From Takakia lepidozioides (Eukaryota > Streptophyta > Takakiopsida > Takakiales > Takakiaceae): DNA of 64,000 bases. The position numbers and the translations under genes are program-made. The notes beneath the pieces are model-generated. The model searched no databases. It was not told the origin of the DNA and worked only from the letters and a program-made list of their open reading frames with translations. Location: NCBI GenBank assembly GCA_030704615.1, contig CM060731.1, forward strand, positions 45,508,001 to 45,572,000. The letters are read 5' to 3'. Positions 45,663 through 56,386 of this stretch are shown piece by piece (position 1 is the first letter of the stretch; each line of letters begins with the position of its first letter).

Positions 45663-46017
45663 TGATATGAAAACTAAACTCACGTTGTCTGTTGACACAA
45701 AAACACGAAATACAATACAATCACTCGTTAAAATAAGAGTCGAGCCAGGGGCACCCCAAGCTATGGGGACTCCACCCCACAACATCCTACTCTCCCTCCA
45801 TAAGTACACTCAGATGCTAAGCAGCGAGGGAGCTCGGTCGTGCATGCTCAACTCGAGAGAGATGAGCCGCACAACTGACGAGCTCGTGAAGATAAGATGG
45901 TTCAGGTGTCAAGCTAAACTTGACACCTGACTTAACACTTGAACTAATTCCAAGTGTTAAATACGAATAACTAGATTTATTCTAGTTTATTTCACACTGT
46001 GTTTATTTAACTTGACA
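45663..46017 (-). repeat. Second 355-bp LTR-like repeat
   Basis: Partner of 36277-36631, same orientation and same length, TG...CA ends. The 86-bp repeats that flank the left copy are missing here. Confidence 0.75.
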
Positions 46018-46357
46018 GGGGTTTATATAATGTTTTCCAAAATTAGGATAATCTATTAAATTTATGATTCCAATGGATCTTAATTATCCATGCATAAATG
46101 TCATGTTTGAATTAACTTGGATCTTGGGTAGAAACCCAAATTGAGAAGAATGAAATAGTAAAATTGAGATAAAGATAAAGATAAAGATAGTCCATTGGTA
46201 ACTCTTGCACTAAATCCAGCACCACCTTGCTAACGAGATACCATATGGCTTAATTTTGCACTCCAAGATCAATGACAAAAAGATCTAAATGATTACAATT
46301 CGGGGGGAAATAAATCACAACCCGATCAGTAGTCAACCCATCTCATGAGGTTTGAGC

Positions 46358-47086
46358 CAGTGTTGGGCGGTTCTCTGGTTTTGGGTAGAACCTGCAAGGT
46401 AGGTTCTATCTTGTGGAAGATAAATAGAGAACCTCCGGGGCGGGTACTTAAAAACATGGATAGTTAGAGAACCTGCGGTGCAGAGTACATCTCTGAGTTA
46501 CCTTTTTCACAGGTATGTTTTATACCGGTTCTGTAATGCAATTATCCGCCAAAATCCGGTGCTCGGGTATATGGGTAGAGAACCGAGAGATGACCTGGTT
46601 CCGAGTCCCGGTTCTGAGTTCAAAAGTTATTATGGATAGAATAAATAAAAAATGTGCATGTATGAGATGGCCACAATTGTCAATAATTAAGCTCATTTTC
46701 TAGCTCAACTAACACTAAACTTCCTCTAGATTGCACTGTTGGCCTGTTGGCCTGTTGGCATTCAGTTCTAGCATTTTCACTACCCTTCTTCTTCCTCAAG
46801 GTTTCCACGCTAACCTTAGATAACCGCCCTTATACCCAGGGTATGTGTCGGGTGCAGTTACCCTTACCCTCCCCTCTCATTCCAACTCGTAGGTCAGGTT
46901 CTTATGGATACTAGCTATTAGAGAACCCCCGGTTCGGTGAAGTTCACGGGTAAATAGATTTTGGTATCCGCCGGTTCAATCTTGACTAGGGTATTTGAAA
47001 TTTTAATACCCGAGGTTAAGGGGGCATATACCCAGGTCCGGAACCGGCGGTTCTTTCACCCAAAACCAGAGAACCGCCCAACACTG
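46358..47086. mobile_element. Non-autonomous hAT-type transposon with 8-bp target duplication
   Basis: Starts CAGTGTTGGGCGGTTCTCTG (continuing GTTTTGGGT) and ends with the inverted copy CAGAGAACCGCCCAACACTG. It is flanked on both sides by a perfect 8-bp duplication, GTTTGAGC (46350-46357 and 47087-47094). CAGTG-type ends and an 8-bp duplication are hAT hallmarks. 729 bp, no transposase. GAACC-rich words recur inside. Confidence 0.9.
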
Positions 47087-47094
47087 GTTTGAGC

Positions 47095-48560
47095 TTCCTT
47101 TGTATGTGTACGTCTTGTAAGTTATATTTGCTTCCATTTGTCTTATATTCTCATCCACATGTCTTGCCTCCCATTCCACTATACAAATGGTGTCCTTCAA
47201 TTCAAACTCATGTGTCTGTTCCACCATGATGTCTGAAGGTTTCATCCTCTTTGATTTCTGTGGCAAAACCATGTCTGACCTTATATCCTTTCCTTCCACA
47301 TATGAGGGGCCTTTTGCTCCACCTATCTCATGTACTCTGTACCTAAAACTTTAGCCTCTTATAAGGTGTACCATTTTCCTCCGGCATGCTACACTCAGAG
47401 ATGTTACTTTCTACCACACATATGTTTTCAAGTCTTATATGTACAGCTCAAAGAAAATACATCCGTTGTGCGTGGACCAGACCGGTAGTGTCCACCTTTT
47501 TTTTATCAACGACATTGCAAAATACATTTGCATGTTAAGAAATGAAGGAGCAATACATAATTTTTCATTCGAGTGCAAAATCTTTTTCCTCGATATCTTT
47601 TGTGCAAATCCAACATAACAAATCAACCAGTTGAAGATTGATTTCTGAATGCACTCATATAATGTCTTTCACACTGCAATGGGAATGATGTTTGGCAAAA
47701 TGTTGTAGTGGTCACAAATTTTAAACCATAAGCAGAATATCAAAACATGAGCTTGGTTTGTGAGCCTAACCATGCAGGTCTTATTCCCACGGACATAGAT
47801 ATATTGCCGCAAAAATGGATGAATGTTATCTCTTAATACGCCGACATAGCCTAGAACATGTAGGCCTTCAAGGTAGAGCACCAGATCACACAATCCCTCT
47901 AAGGATCTCACCCATGTTTCATCCACGCAAGTCATTGCTTGAAACGACTATTTCCTGATATACTACTTATCCAAGAACTACCGATGACCTCAACAATAAA
48001 CAAATCCATGCCCCTCCCTCACAATCTGTATGATTAAATTTATCTTCTATCATAACCATTATCCGGACCAATCAATCCTTAACAAGGCGTGGGATACACG
48101 GAGGCCCTGCCATTGTTTTATTGATATGAAGTGTAACATGTGCCCAACTTGGGAACTAAAAACTTTCATGTTCCCATTGAGTCTCATGGGAACAACCCAT
48201 GATTTAAGGTTAAGGCCACTTTGGCCAAATTGATGCCTAATCCCTACCCTATCGGGCGGGGCCAATAAACACAATCATCTTTGCCTCATTCAGGTTGGGC
48301 CCTTACCTAGCTGCAATTCTAGAATCGTAGCATGCCTTTTTCATCCAAATTGATGGATGGTTCTCTTGTCCCGGTGATTATGCTTTATGGGCCCGGCTTC
48401 ACCCCCTTTACTAAAATAGAAAAATAGAAAAATAAATAAAAATAAACATATAAATATGAACCACTTGTACTAGCCATCAGTGATTTTTTTCTTAAATTTG
48501 AAAAAGCCTCTCATTTTACAATAATTGGGACGTTATGGCGCACGCGCGAGCTGACTGGTG
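47095..48560. other. Intergenic, no recognised features
   Basis: Short open frames only and A-rich tracts at 48410-48500; nothing assigned. Confidence 0.3.
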
Positions 48561-48639
48561 GGCCCCGCGCATGGACGCCCGGCTCCCCCACCGGACCCCC
48601 CCGCCCGCCCGTCGCCCACCTGCTGCCGCGGCCCCACCA

Positions 48640-48860
48640 GCCGCGCTCCGCGCTCGCCGCCCTAGTCCGGCGCGGCCAGTCCGCTGCCCGTGAGTCCAGT
48701 CCAGTTCCCCCAGTCCGCCAAATCGCCAGTCTGCCGGCCAGTCTGCTGTGCACGCCAGTCCGCTGTGCCAGTCCCTGCAAGTCCACCCAACAGTCCGCTG
48801 TACCCGTCTGCTGCCCCCCAGTCTGCCAGTCTGCTAGTCCACGCTGGCCGAGGGATCTGG
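48640..48860 (+). repeat. CAGTCYGCTG-type minisatellite, left block
   Basis: Many copies of CCAGTCTGC, CAGTCCGCTG and AGTCTGCTG at roughly 10-20 bp spacing in a GC-rich stretch. The same words fill 60540-63500 on the other side of the large Mutator-like element. Confidence 0.7.
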
Positions 48861-49675
48861 ATCGTCCATTCTGAGAAACCCATCCGCGCCATCCATGTTT
48901 AGGGCATGGAAGATCGTAACACCTGCCACGAACTCGCCCACTCGTTGTTGTTGTCTCGTTCTTGCGGCTCTTTGTTGTCCAATGTTGCGGAGGTTTTGCA
49001 TGCATGCGGCTGTTGTTCTTGTTTATGGCGATTTAATGACGATGAAGGGTTGCCTGAACATGAGAGGGCTGGCGGGGCTCTACAGCCACCATCGTGCACA
49101 TGCTTCCACTATTTTCGCCTTCGTTTTGTGCTGATGTGCTTATTTTTTAGGACGATATGTGGAAAAATTGCATGCGTTTACGGTTTGTGGTGTGTCTCCG
49201 AGTCCGAGCTCCTTCGTATGGAGTAGGAAACCATTGGTAACACAATAGCGGAAATCGCGGAAGCATATGCACGTGGGGGGGCGTGTATACATTGCAGAAT
49301 TTATGTCCACCGATGAGACTGTTCAGGGAGGACATCTCTGCCACCACATGTCTGGGAACTGCGGAGAGTGTGAACGGAACAGGATCCAGTCCGAAGGTCC
49401 TCAAACATCCAGATGCACCTCCTGAAACATCGCATCTCAACCACTACCATCTCCTCGAAAACTGGACAATGGGAAAGGAGACGTAGCTGAGAGATGTTGA
49501 TTCACGTTGCTTGTGGATGTTCGAGGTCCTTACGATTGCAAATGCACGAGGATCAACAGGCTCTTCGACTGCGTCTTTGTCAGTACTTTCTCTAAGCAGT
49601 GTGTTGTGCCATGAGTATGGGCATATGCAAGTCTGCTGGACGGATGAAATGCAACCACGGCATGGGGAATGCTTG
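48861..49675. other. Region left of the Mutator-like element
   Basis: No recognised gene. Short open frames on both strands without family resemblance. It may belong to the same host repeat as 48640-48860. Confidence 0.3.
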
Positions 49676-52359
49676 CGCGTGAGCCTGGCCGCATGAGCCT
49701 GTGAGCCTGTGAGCCTGGCTAGGCTCACGCCACGTCAGCAAGCTTCCACGTGTTCAGGCCGTAATTCCGTGCTTACCCCCCCCTATTACCGCGGATCAGC
49801 TGTCGCCTATGTCCTAATTTTTTATCCCTCTTCAAGGCCCCCACATGAATATTCTTTGTGGCCGAGAACAATGGCAGGTTTGCGGATGAATTATGATTGA
49901 GGTCATGACTTTGGAATGAGGAGATCGTCCACTAGAGAACTGAATATTAAAAGCAAACATTTTTTTTGGGCAAAGCAGTACATTCATTCCAACACACAAT
50001 CATTTTTCAATTCCGCAATCCGAAGACCTATTTTAGGCAATCCCCAACTGTACTTACGGGAACGCGCAAAGAACTTGAAAAACAGTTTGGAGATGGAAGC
50101 AAAACCAAAATACAATTTATTGAGCCTCGGTACTTGAACCTAAAGAAATATTGGAGGTTTCAGAGGAACCACTTCCAGAGTGTACAGCAATATCATCTAT
50201 GAATACAGCAGCACATCCATGACGTTTTTTTTTTCCTCGACCTTCATGGAGATGCGAGTACAGTGTTTGTTCGGATAATACCCGTGCGCAAGCTTCCGCG
50301 TAAACCGGCAAGCGGTTGGATCTAGGGGGGCTCGGGGACATGTAGTATCCTTGGAAACCGAAAGGCGTCTGCTGATTCGATGACTGGTGCTGAACTCTGC
50401 AAAGCAAGAAGAGGAATGGTGGTATATGTTAACATCCAGATATAGACAACGAAAGCCACTATTTCTCGAATGGGAACGACACAAGGAAATGCAACATATT
50501 TTGCACGAGTACACAAGAACTTACTCACACTCAAAATCGGAGTCCACGTCCAGATCCTCGTCAGGCGCTTCGGGCTCCTCCAGAAGTCCCTCTGTGGATG
50601 GGGCAGAAGTAGTGCCCGACTCAAGCTGACGAAGCTCGCTTGAGAAGAGCTCCGTATCAGCTTCCATGCCGAAGAAGTGCCTTCCGGCGCTCTTGCAAGC
50701 ATGAAAACATGCTCCTAAATCCAAGAAGAAGAACGAGAAATAAAAACCGGGTTTTAAGGTCCCATAACACAATGTGAAGGGCCCCACCTGTGCCCATAGA
50801 CAAGTCAACCACTCGTCCACCATGACGGCTGCATGTCTCCACCAAAGTCTGCATGAAAGCTGGAGATTTCTCCCGTGCACCTCTCCAAGGGACACCATTC
50901 GTCCTTTTCATAGTCCGACCCGAGTCGACGTAATTGAAGATAACATCATCCTCCACAGGCTCGCAGGTGGGGTCAATGTGAGCTGCAAGGTCCCTCAACT
51001 GAAACTCAGCAACACCAGCAGGAAGAGTGTCCGTCCGCCTCACCAGGCACAAAGCTTCGAACACTCGTGTCTGTCATTAATCACGAAGAAGAATGAGACA
51101 AGACATAACCCACCATTTTGATTTTACCGGAAAACCACGAACATCAATTGAAAGGAACCAACTCACTTTCTGCCCCGGGAACTCGCCCTTCGTAAGAGGC
51201 AGAGTATTGATGCATGTCCAAGTTTTGATGACACGAAACCCGGAAGCTTTCATGTAGCTGAAAAGAGTTCTTCGAGCCGACATGTCCTTTGACTGCATGA
51301 GAAGAAGAGCCCCCGAGTCCGAAAGGAACTTGTTGCTGAACGAGAAAGCTGCCAGTAACGAGAATCCGATTTGTTCCAAGTCGGGGTCGAATTGGAAGGA
51401 AACACATCAGGGACAGGGAAAACCGTCAGGAATGTCCAGCACCACAAGGTCAGTCGCGTATGCCTGTTGAACTCCATTCACCCATTCCGGACTTTTTGTG
51501 ACCTACAGCCAAAAACATGAGACATTGTAAGAAGCCCAATCCAAATCTAACAGGAGATCAATCCCCTGGACAAGCCACAACAAGCTGCCAAACACAATTA
51601 TTCATACAACAGTTTAGACATAAGTTTTCACCTGAGTGAGGAACGAAACAAGCATGTCCCACGATTTCGAGGGCACCCCTTTGAATGTGGACTTCCTCGA
51701 CTCCATCATTGAAAGAAAACTTTCATTCAGCACCTTACGATTGAACTGGCCCAAAACCCTGGAGGGATGTTCTCTCGCCTCGAAAACTTGCTCCCTGGAC
51801 TTTGAAGTTCTCCTATCCCTCCTTGCGGGAGAAGGCTGTCTTTCAGGAACCTCTGACGGTCCCTGTCCTTGCGGAGCTGCACTTTCCCCTTCCCCTTCGG
51901 ATCCCCGACAACCTTCCCCTTTCGTTTTGGGAGTAGCAGTTTTCTCGGGCTCTTTTGCAGCCAGAGCCGAAATGATTCTGTCCTGGATGTCTTTCTCAGC
52001 CAATGGGGCAATCGCTGCGGCATTGTCGTTCAGGTTTCTCAAAACAACTTCATCGAATGGGGTGTCCTGTTTTGGCAGGTCGAGGTACCACCACAGTCTC
52101 GGAAGTGCGCCCTGCTCCAGTCTTTGGCAATACCAGCCGTGTACATTGTCTTGTCATTGGAGGGGTCAGCCCATGAATAGATGAAGTCTGGGTCATCGCT
52201 AAGGTACTTTCCCGGTATGAGGATATGATACATATACCTGAATCACACACAAAAAACCAGACAGTCATTCGATCAGAAAACGAAAAGAACACACATCCGG
52301 AAAAAGATATTGAAATGCAGGAAGGCAACACTGAGAATTCTACTTTTGAAATCCCGAAT

Positions 52360-52973
52360 CAACCTTGCGTTGACGCAATGTTCATTCGAGCAGAAATGGG
52401 GAACACCAAATGATAATGTTGTATTGATAGAGACAACGACTGAAGCGCAATTCAACATTGCTTCAACAAAGGTTGTTTTTTATTGAGAGGAAATGGAAAA
52501 CACTGCTGAAAACTACCATCAGACTATGTACTGGTGCGGATATTCAACATTGCGTTGGCGCAATGTTGAAATCCTCTGTTGAAACACATGTCAATGGTAT
52601 CTGATAATCATAAGTTTCCTACAATTGTATTGAAATCGGGGGATGGCTGCGGGAAATTTCCAGCAATCCATACCGCCAAACAACCTTGCGTCAACGCAAG
52701 TCTGTTTGTTGGTACATTAAAGTTGAAAATAGCATTTCAAACCGACTCAAACAGTCTTATGTTCATCTTGGCAGCATTGGAACTGGATTTGAACTACCCA
52801 AAACCACAGGAAAAGCTACATAGCCTGCCACTTCATCAACCTTGCGTTGACGCAAGGCTGATTTTCCTATCAGTTTATCCCTTTCACATTCAGAAAAACG
52901 GCATTATGGGATACCCAGGTATAGGTAAGTGAAACCAGGACAATGGGAACAACCTTGCGTTAACGCAATGTTG
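52360..52973. repeat. Palindromic 24-bp repeats, inner block 1
   Basis: Six copies of a palindrome close to CAACCTTGCGTTGACGCAAG (GTTG) at about 52360, 52453, 52545, 52681, 52837 and 52950, about 90-155 bp apart. Variants keep dyad symmetry by paired changes (CAACATTGCGTTGGCGCAAT). All lie in an intron-like part of the methyltransferase gene, between unrelated spacers. Confidence 0.9.
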
Positions 52974-54731
52974 CTCGACTGCACATGCAGAGCCCTCAGA
53001 GATCTCGCAAAGCACTGCAAATTCGCAATTCTTTATGGAAAGAACGACACAAGATTGCAGAAACATGCCCTTCAAGCACCAATTTTGATTCAAGGAGGTC
53101 ACACCTGTACAACACTCGCTTCATTGCTTGCTCGCTGTTGTACTGGTTTTTGAATTCGTAAGACTGGAGATTCCTTTCTCTTTCTCAAACTCCCTGAAGA
53201 AGCAGTTGTTCCAGACAGCGAGCTTCCATCTCCTGATATAGGCCTCCAGTGTGATCCGGGGGCAAGCCATCTGGATTTTGTAGTCTGCCATCGACTCAGC
53301 AAGTGCAGCCACTGCACGTTTTTCTAACTGCAACAAGAAAGCTCGTAAGAATTTTGGAGAGGTTACGGAGCAAAAAATGTCTGAAAATGGTTTGGTTCAA
53401 ACCTTACCTGGCTCCAGAATGTGGCTTTGTGTAGCCACTGGTCGAATGTGTGGTCGCTAACAACTCTTATTGCTTGTGTCTTCGGGTCCCTCTCTGGAGT
53501 TGGGAACATGTTCGTGTCTCTCACAAGAGGATCCGAATTCCATATCTCCAACCACCTGATTTTGGTTGCATTGTCCACCATTGAAATGGAAAGGCGATGT
53601 AGTTTCTCTTGAGTCATTTCTGCTTGGAGCCATACTTATCATAGTGTGCTTTCACCTGTTCCAGAAATTCCGTGCCAAGACCTGGGTCTGCTATCCGGAT
53701 CTGTTTGTCGAATGCACTCATGAGGTTCTTCCTTTGATTTTTCATCTCGAACTTCATAATGTCCTCAAGCCCAGTTGCAGACCGCTGCTCTTCTGTGTGG
53801 GAATCATAGTACTCTGCTTTCGCCTCAATCCAGTTTCTGCTATTTCTTGCTGCATACATAACAGGTAAAAAGAATCAAAAATTTCATCACAAAATTTGCT
53901 AACAGGCAAAAGGTGTCAAAAAGCTTACAGTGTACATGTACTCAGAAAAGCCTCCCTTGTCAAGCTGTACCATGTGCTTGTCTCTTCTCAGCACACCTCT
54001 TCATCTGCTGAGGACTGAGCACGTTCATGACTCCAGTGGCATCAGCCCTACCTTCTGGATGCGGAATAGAGTGTGGCACAGATTGGTCGTCACATGAGAT
54101 GTTTCATTGGACCTGGAAAAACCTTCAACTCATAAGATGATTTCAAATTGTCGAAACTAACAGACACAAAGTTGGAAACTTACTTGTTTATGTCGGCATG
54201 TCAAGATGATCCAGGCAAGCAGTCTGTGGTTCCCATCCCAGACAAAAAACATCTTTCCCATGAATGCTTTTGTGGAGGCCTTTTTGGACAGCTTGAACTC
54301 GAACTCCCTGTTTACATCCCGCCAGCATGCATCCCAACCTTGCTCAATGTCCTCTGTTACAAGACACTCCTCTCCTTTCGTGTTCATAGTGGATACGTAG
54401 AACACTGCTGATCCCTTGACATAGCCGTGAACAAAGTCGTTCTTCAACTTCGTTATATCGTTCCTCAAGCCGGTCGAACAGCGGGCATGGAGATCATCCT
54501 GCACAGCGGAATGACCAGGTTCCTCCCGGAACCTCCATCGACAGAATCACCTTCGACGAGTTCACTTTTTGCCCACCAATTATCTCCTCGGCCTTGTCTT
54601 CATAGTTTCCCTCCAATGATCTTCCTCACCTTCACCTTCTGACGCGGCCAAATCTTCCCCTCGGATTTCCTTTTTCTTTTCCTCTGCACAGAATGAATTA
54701 TCTGTGAGTGACAGATTGAGCACCCATGGAT

Positions 54732-55249
54732 CAACATTGCTTTGACGCAAGGTTGATTGATGGGGATGTAGTTTAGACTGAAAAGCATACAGGAAAGACT
54801 TTTCAAGCAAAAAAGTGCTTTGCGTTGACGCAGGGTTCTTTTGGGAGCTTCAACTAATCAACTTTCCCTACCTTACATTTCAGGATATGAGAGATCGGAC
54901 GCCTCCATTGAACAAAAAACTCATCAAAACCAGCCTTGCGTCAACGCAATGTTGATTCATGTGCGGCATCTGTTCGTTTCACTAGAAGTTCTACATACAC
55001 AATGGAGGTAGGCATCAACCTTGCGTTGACGCAAGGTTAGAGCTCTCGGATCGGTGTTGAACAAACACAAAAGCTACAGGAAAAGTTGATTGCTGTCTCT
55101 TCTTCTTCTTCGAACTTGATGATGCGTCGCAAGCATCCATGTCTGTCTAGCTTGATTGTAGAGCAGCATCTGCACTGTTTTCATGCACAATATATACACT
55201 TGGGAGGTCGACTTCAACCTTGCGTTGACGCAAGGTTGATGTCGACCTC
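54732..55249. repeat. Palindromic 24-bp repeats, inner block 2
   Basis: Five copies of the same palindrome at about 54732, 54817, 54931, 55016 and 55215. The last is extended by GAGGTCGAC and GTCGACCTC arms to a 46-bp near-perfect palindrome (55204-55249). It lies in the intron between exon 1 and the ParB-like exon. Confidence 0.9.
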
Positions 55250-55749
55250 AATGCTTAGCAAGAACCAGAAAGAATCAGAGAGAGAGAAAGAGAGTTCATA
55301 GCCACCTCCGGTTTCTTCTTTGCACTTGATGATGCTCCTGACGCATTCAATCTTTCCATTTCGTCTGGAGGTAGCATGCTTCCAAGGAGGTCCCGATGGT
55401 GCGAAACAAGGGCAGACGGCATCGTTTCCGCGTCCGTTTGTTCTCCCTGCTCTTTGAAGACCTGTTTCTCTACTCGCAGTGCTTCCTCCCTAGCCCAGCT
55501 CACTTCCGTCCTCCCCCCTTCTATTGGAGGTTGCTCATCGGTCGCCTCCGGGATCACTTCAAGACCTTCCTCTCCACACTGCGGTTGCAGAATCCTGTTC
55601 TGCCCTTCGTCTTCCTCTACGCCGGTTTCTTCTCCCATTCTAAGTTCCCGTCTCGCCTTCCTCATCCTCTCCTTAGCGCGTGCCCTTTGCTTCTTTGATG
55701 TGAAATAAAGTGTTCTTCGACGCTTGCTTCTCCCTCGGAATGGGGTCAC

Positions 55750-56386
55750 CGTCTCTGCAGAATCCAGGGTTGCAAAGACAATAACGAGAAGGGAAAAAAG
55801 AGGACTATGGGAGGTTCATCGCAAGGCCTTCAACGCCAAGATGTTCGCTCGCAACGTTCAGTGCGCCACTGACTCATTCCACATGCATGGCGAACACGTG
55901 TCCATCTAATCGTTATGAAATATCGGCGGAGATCATTGGATCCTCATCCATTCAAAAACCGTTGGGGTCTAATCACCTCCCATCTGAAAAAGTTTGTTAT
56001 TCTGGCATGTTCCAGAGGAATGTCAAGTGTGTACAGTTGTACAGCGGTGTGGTGCCGTTAAAATTAAATGGAAATGGGCATCTCTTCTGGCCTCTCTGAC
56101 ATGACAACCAAACGGCGGCTCTGTCAGTCAATCTGTCAACGAATGCACTGGTGGGGCACTTGTGAAAAAACAGTTGGATTCTAGGATTAGGGCTGACATT
56201 ATGACCATGCGCTTGGTTTGCATGGGGAGACATTTCACAGAAGTGGAAACCCGCGTTAGGAGATCTGCAAGCCGGAGCGATACCTGCAATTCTCTGTGAG
56301 GACGCCAAAAACTCCGCTCCCACACAATTTGCATTCACAAGCACGGTCGGACTGTGAAACTCTACTTTCTGAAGCAACATCGACAT
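55750..56386. promoter_or_regulatory. Divergent control region between the two transposon genes
   Basis: About 640 bp between start codons at 55749 (minus) and 56387 (plus) with no convincing exon. It presumably drives both genes. None of the palindromic repeats falls here. Confidence 0.45.

Larger units (their letters stand above)
36277..46017 (-). mobile_element. Decayed Ty3/gypsy element with DNA methyltransferase domain
   Basis: Bounded by 355-bp direct repeats of equal length (36277-36631, 45663-46017). Coding order on the minus strand: gag with two zinc knuckles, aspartic protease, C5 DNA methyltransferase, reverse transcriptase/RNase H, integrase. Several in-frame stops and frameshifts make it non-functional. 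No 5-bp target duplication or clear primer binding site was found next to the right repeat, so the true outer borders are uncertain. The stretch 36720-37274 is non-coding. Confidence 0.75.
50117..55749 (-). pseudogene. ParB-like / beta-class DNA methyltransferase gene of the Mutator-like element
   Basis: Multi-exon minus-strand gene. Exon 1 (55306-55749) starts MTPFRGRSKRRRTLYF, basic and Glu-rich. 54157-54504 includes GKMFFVWDGNHRLLAW, resembling the ParB/sulfiredoxin DGxHR-L-A motif. Charged exons follow at 53.1-53.9 kb, then a linker rich in Pro/Lys at 51.6-52.1 kb. The methyltransferase part comes last: LVVLDIPDGFP (motif IV position, degenerate), REKSPAFMQTLVE (KP region), GGRVVDLSMGTGGAL (motif I-like), AGRHFFGMEADTELF, then an acidic tail and SSTEAQ. 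The order IV before I fits the beta class of N6-adenine/N4-cytosine methyltransferases. An in-frame TGA near 51435 and a frameshift near 52075 break it. The stop overlaps an AATAAA at its 3' end. Many introns separate these parts and borders are approximate. Confidence 0.7.

Noticed and set aside
48511-49005. 164-codon minus-strand open frame rich in Trp, Arg and Gly
   Set aside because: It translates the CAGTCYGCTG minisatellite and GC-rich flank; no family resemblance and low complexity.
52360-55249. Regular palindromic repeats resembling a CRISPR array
   Set aside because: Spacer lengths vary from about 60 to 175 bp, the DNA is plant nuclear with introns, and no cas genes are present.
55376-55708. 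Plus-strand open frames of about 100 codons at 55.4-55.7 kb
   Set aside because: Shadows of the Glu/Lys-rich minus-strand first exon of the methyltransferase gene.
50117-55749. Bacterial or phage contamination carrying ParB and a methyltransferase
   Set aside because: The gene is broken by introns, lies between inverted transposon ends with a eukaryotic MULE transposase, and has plant-like surroundings.
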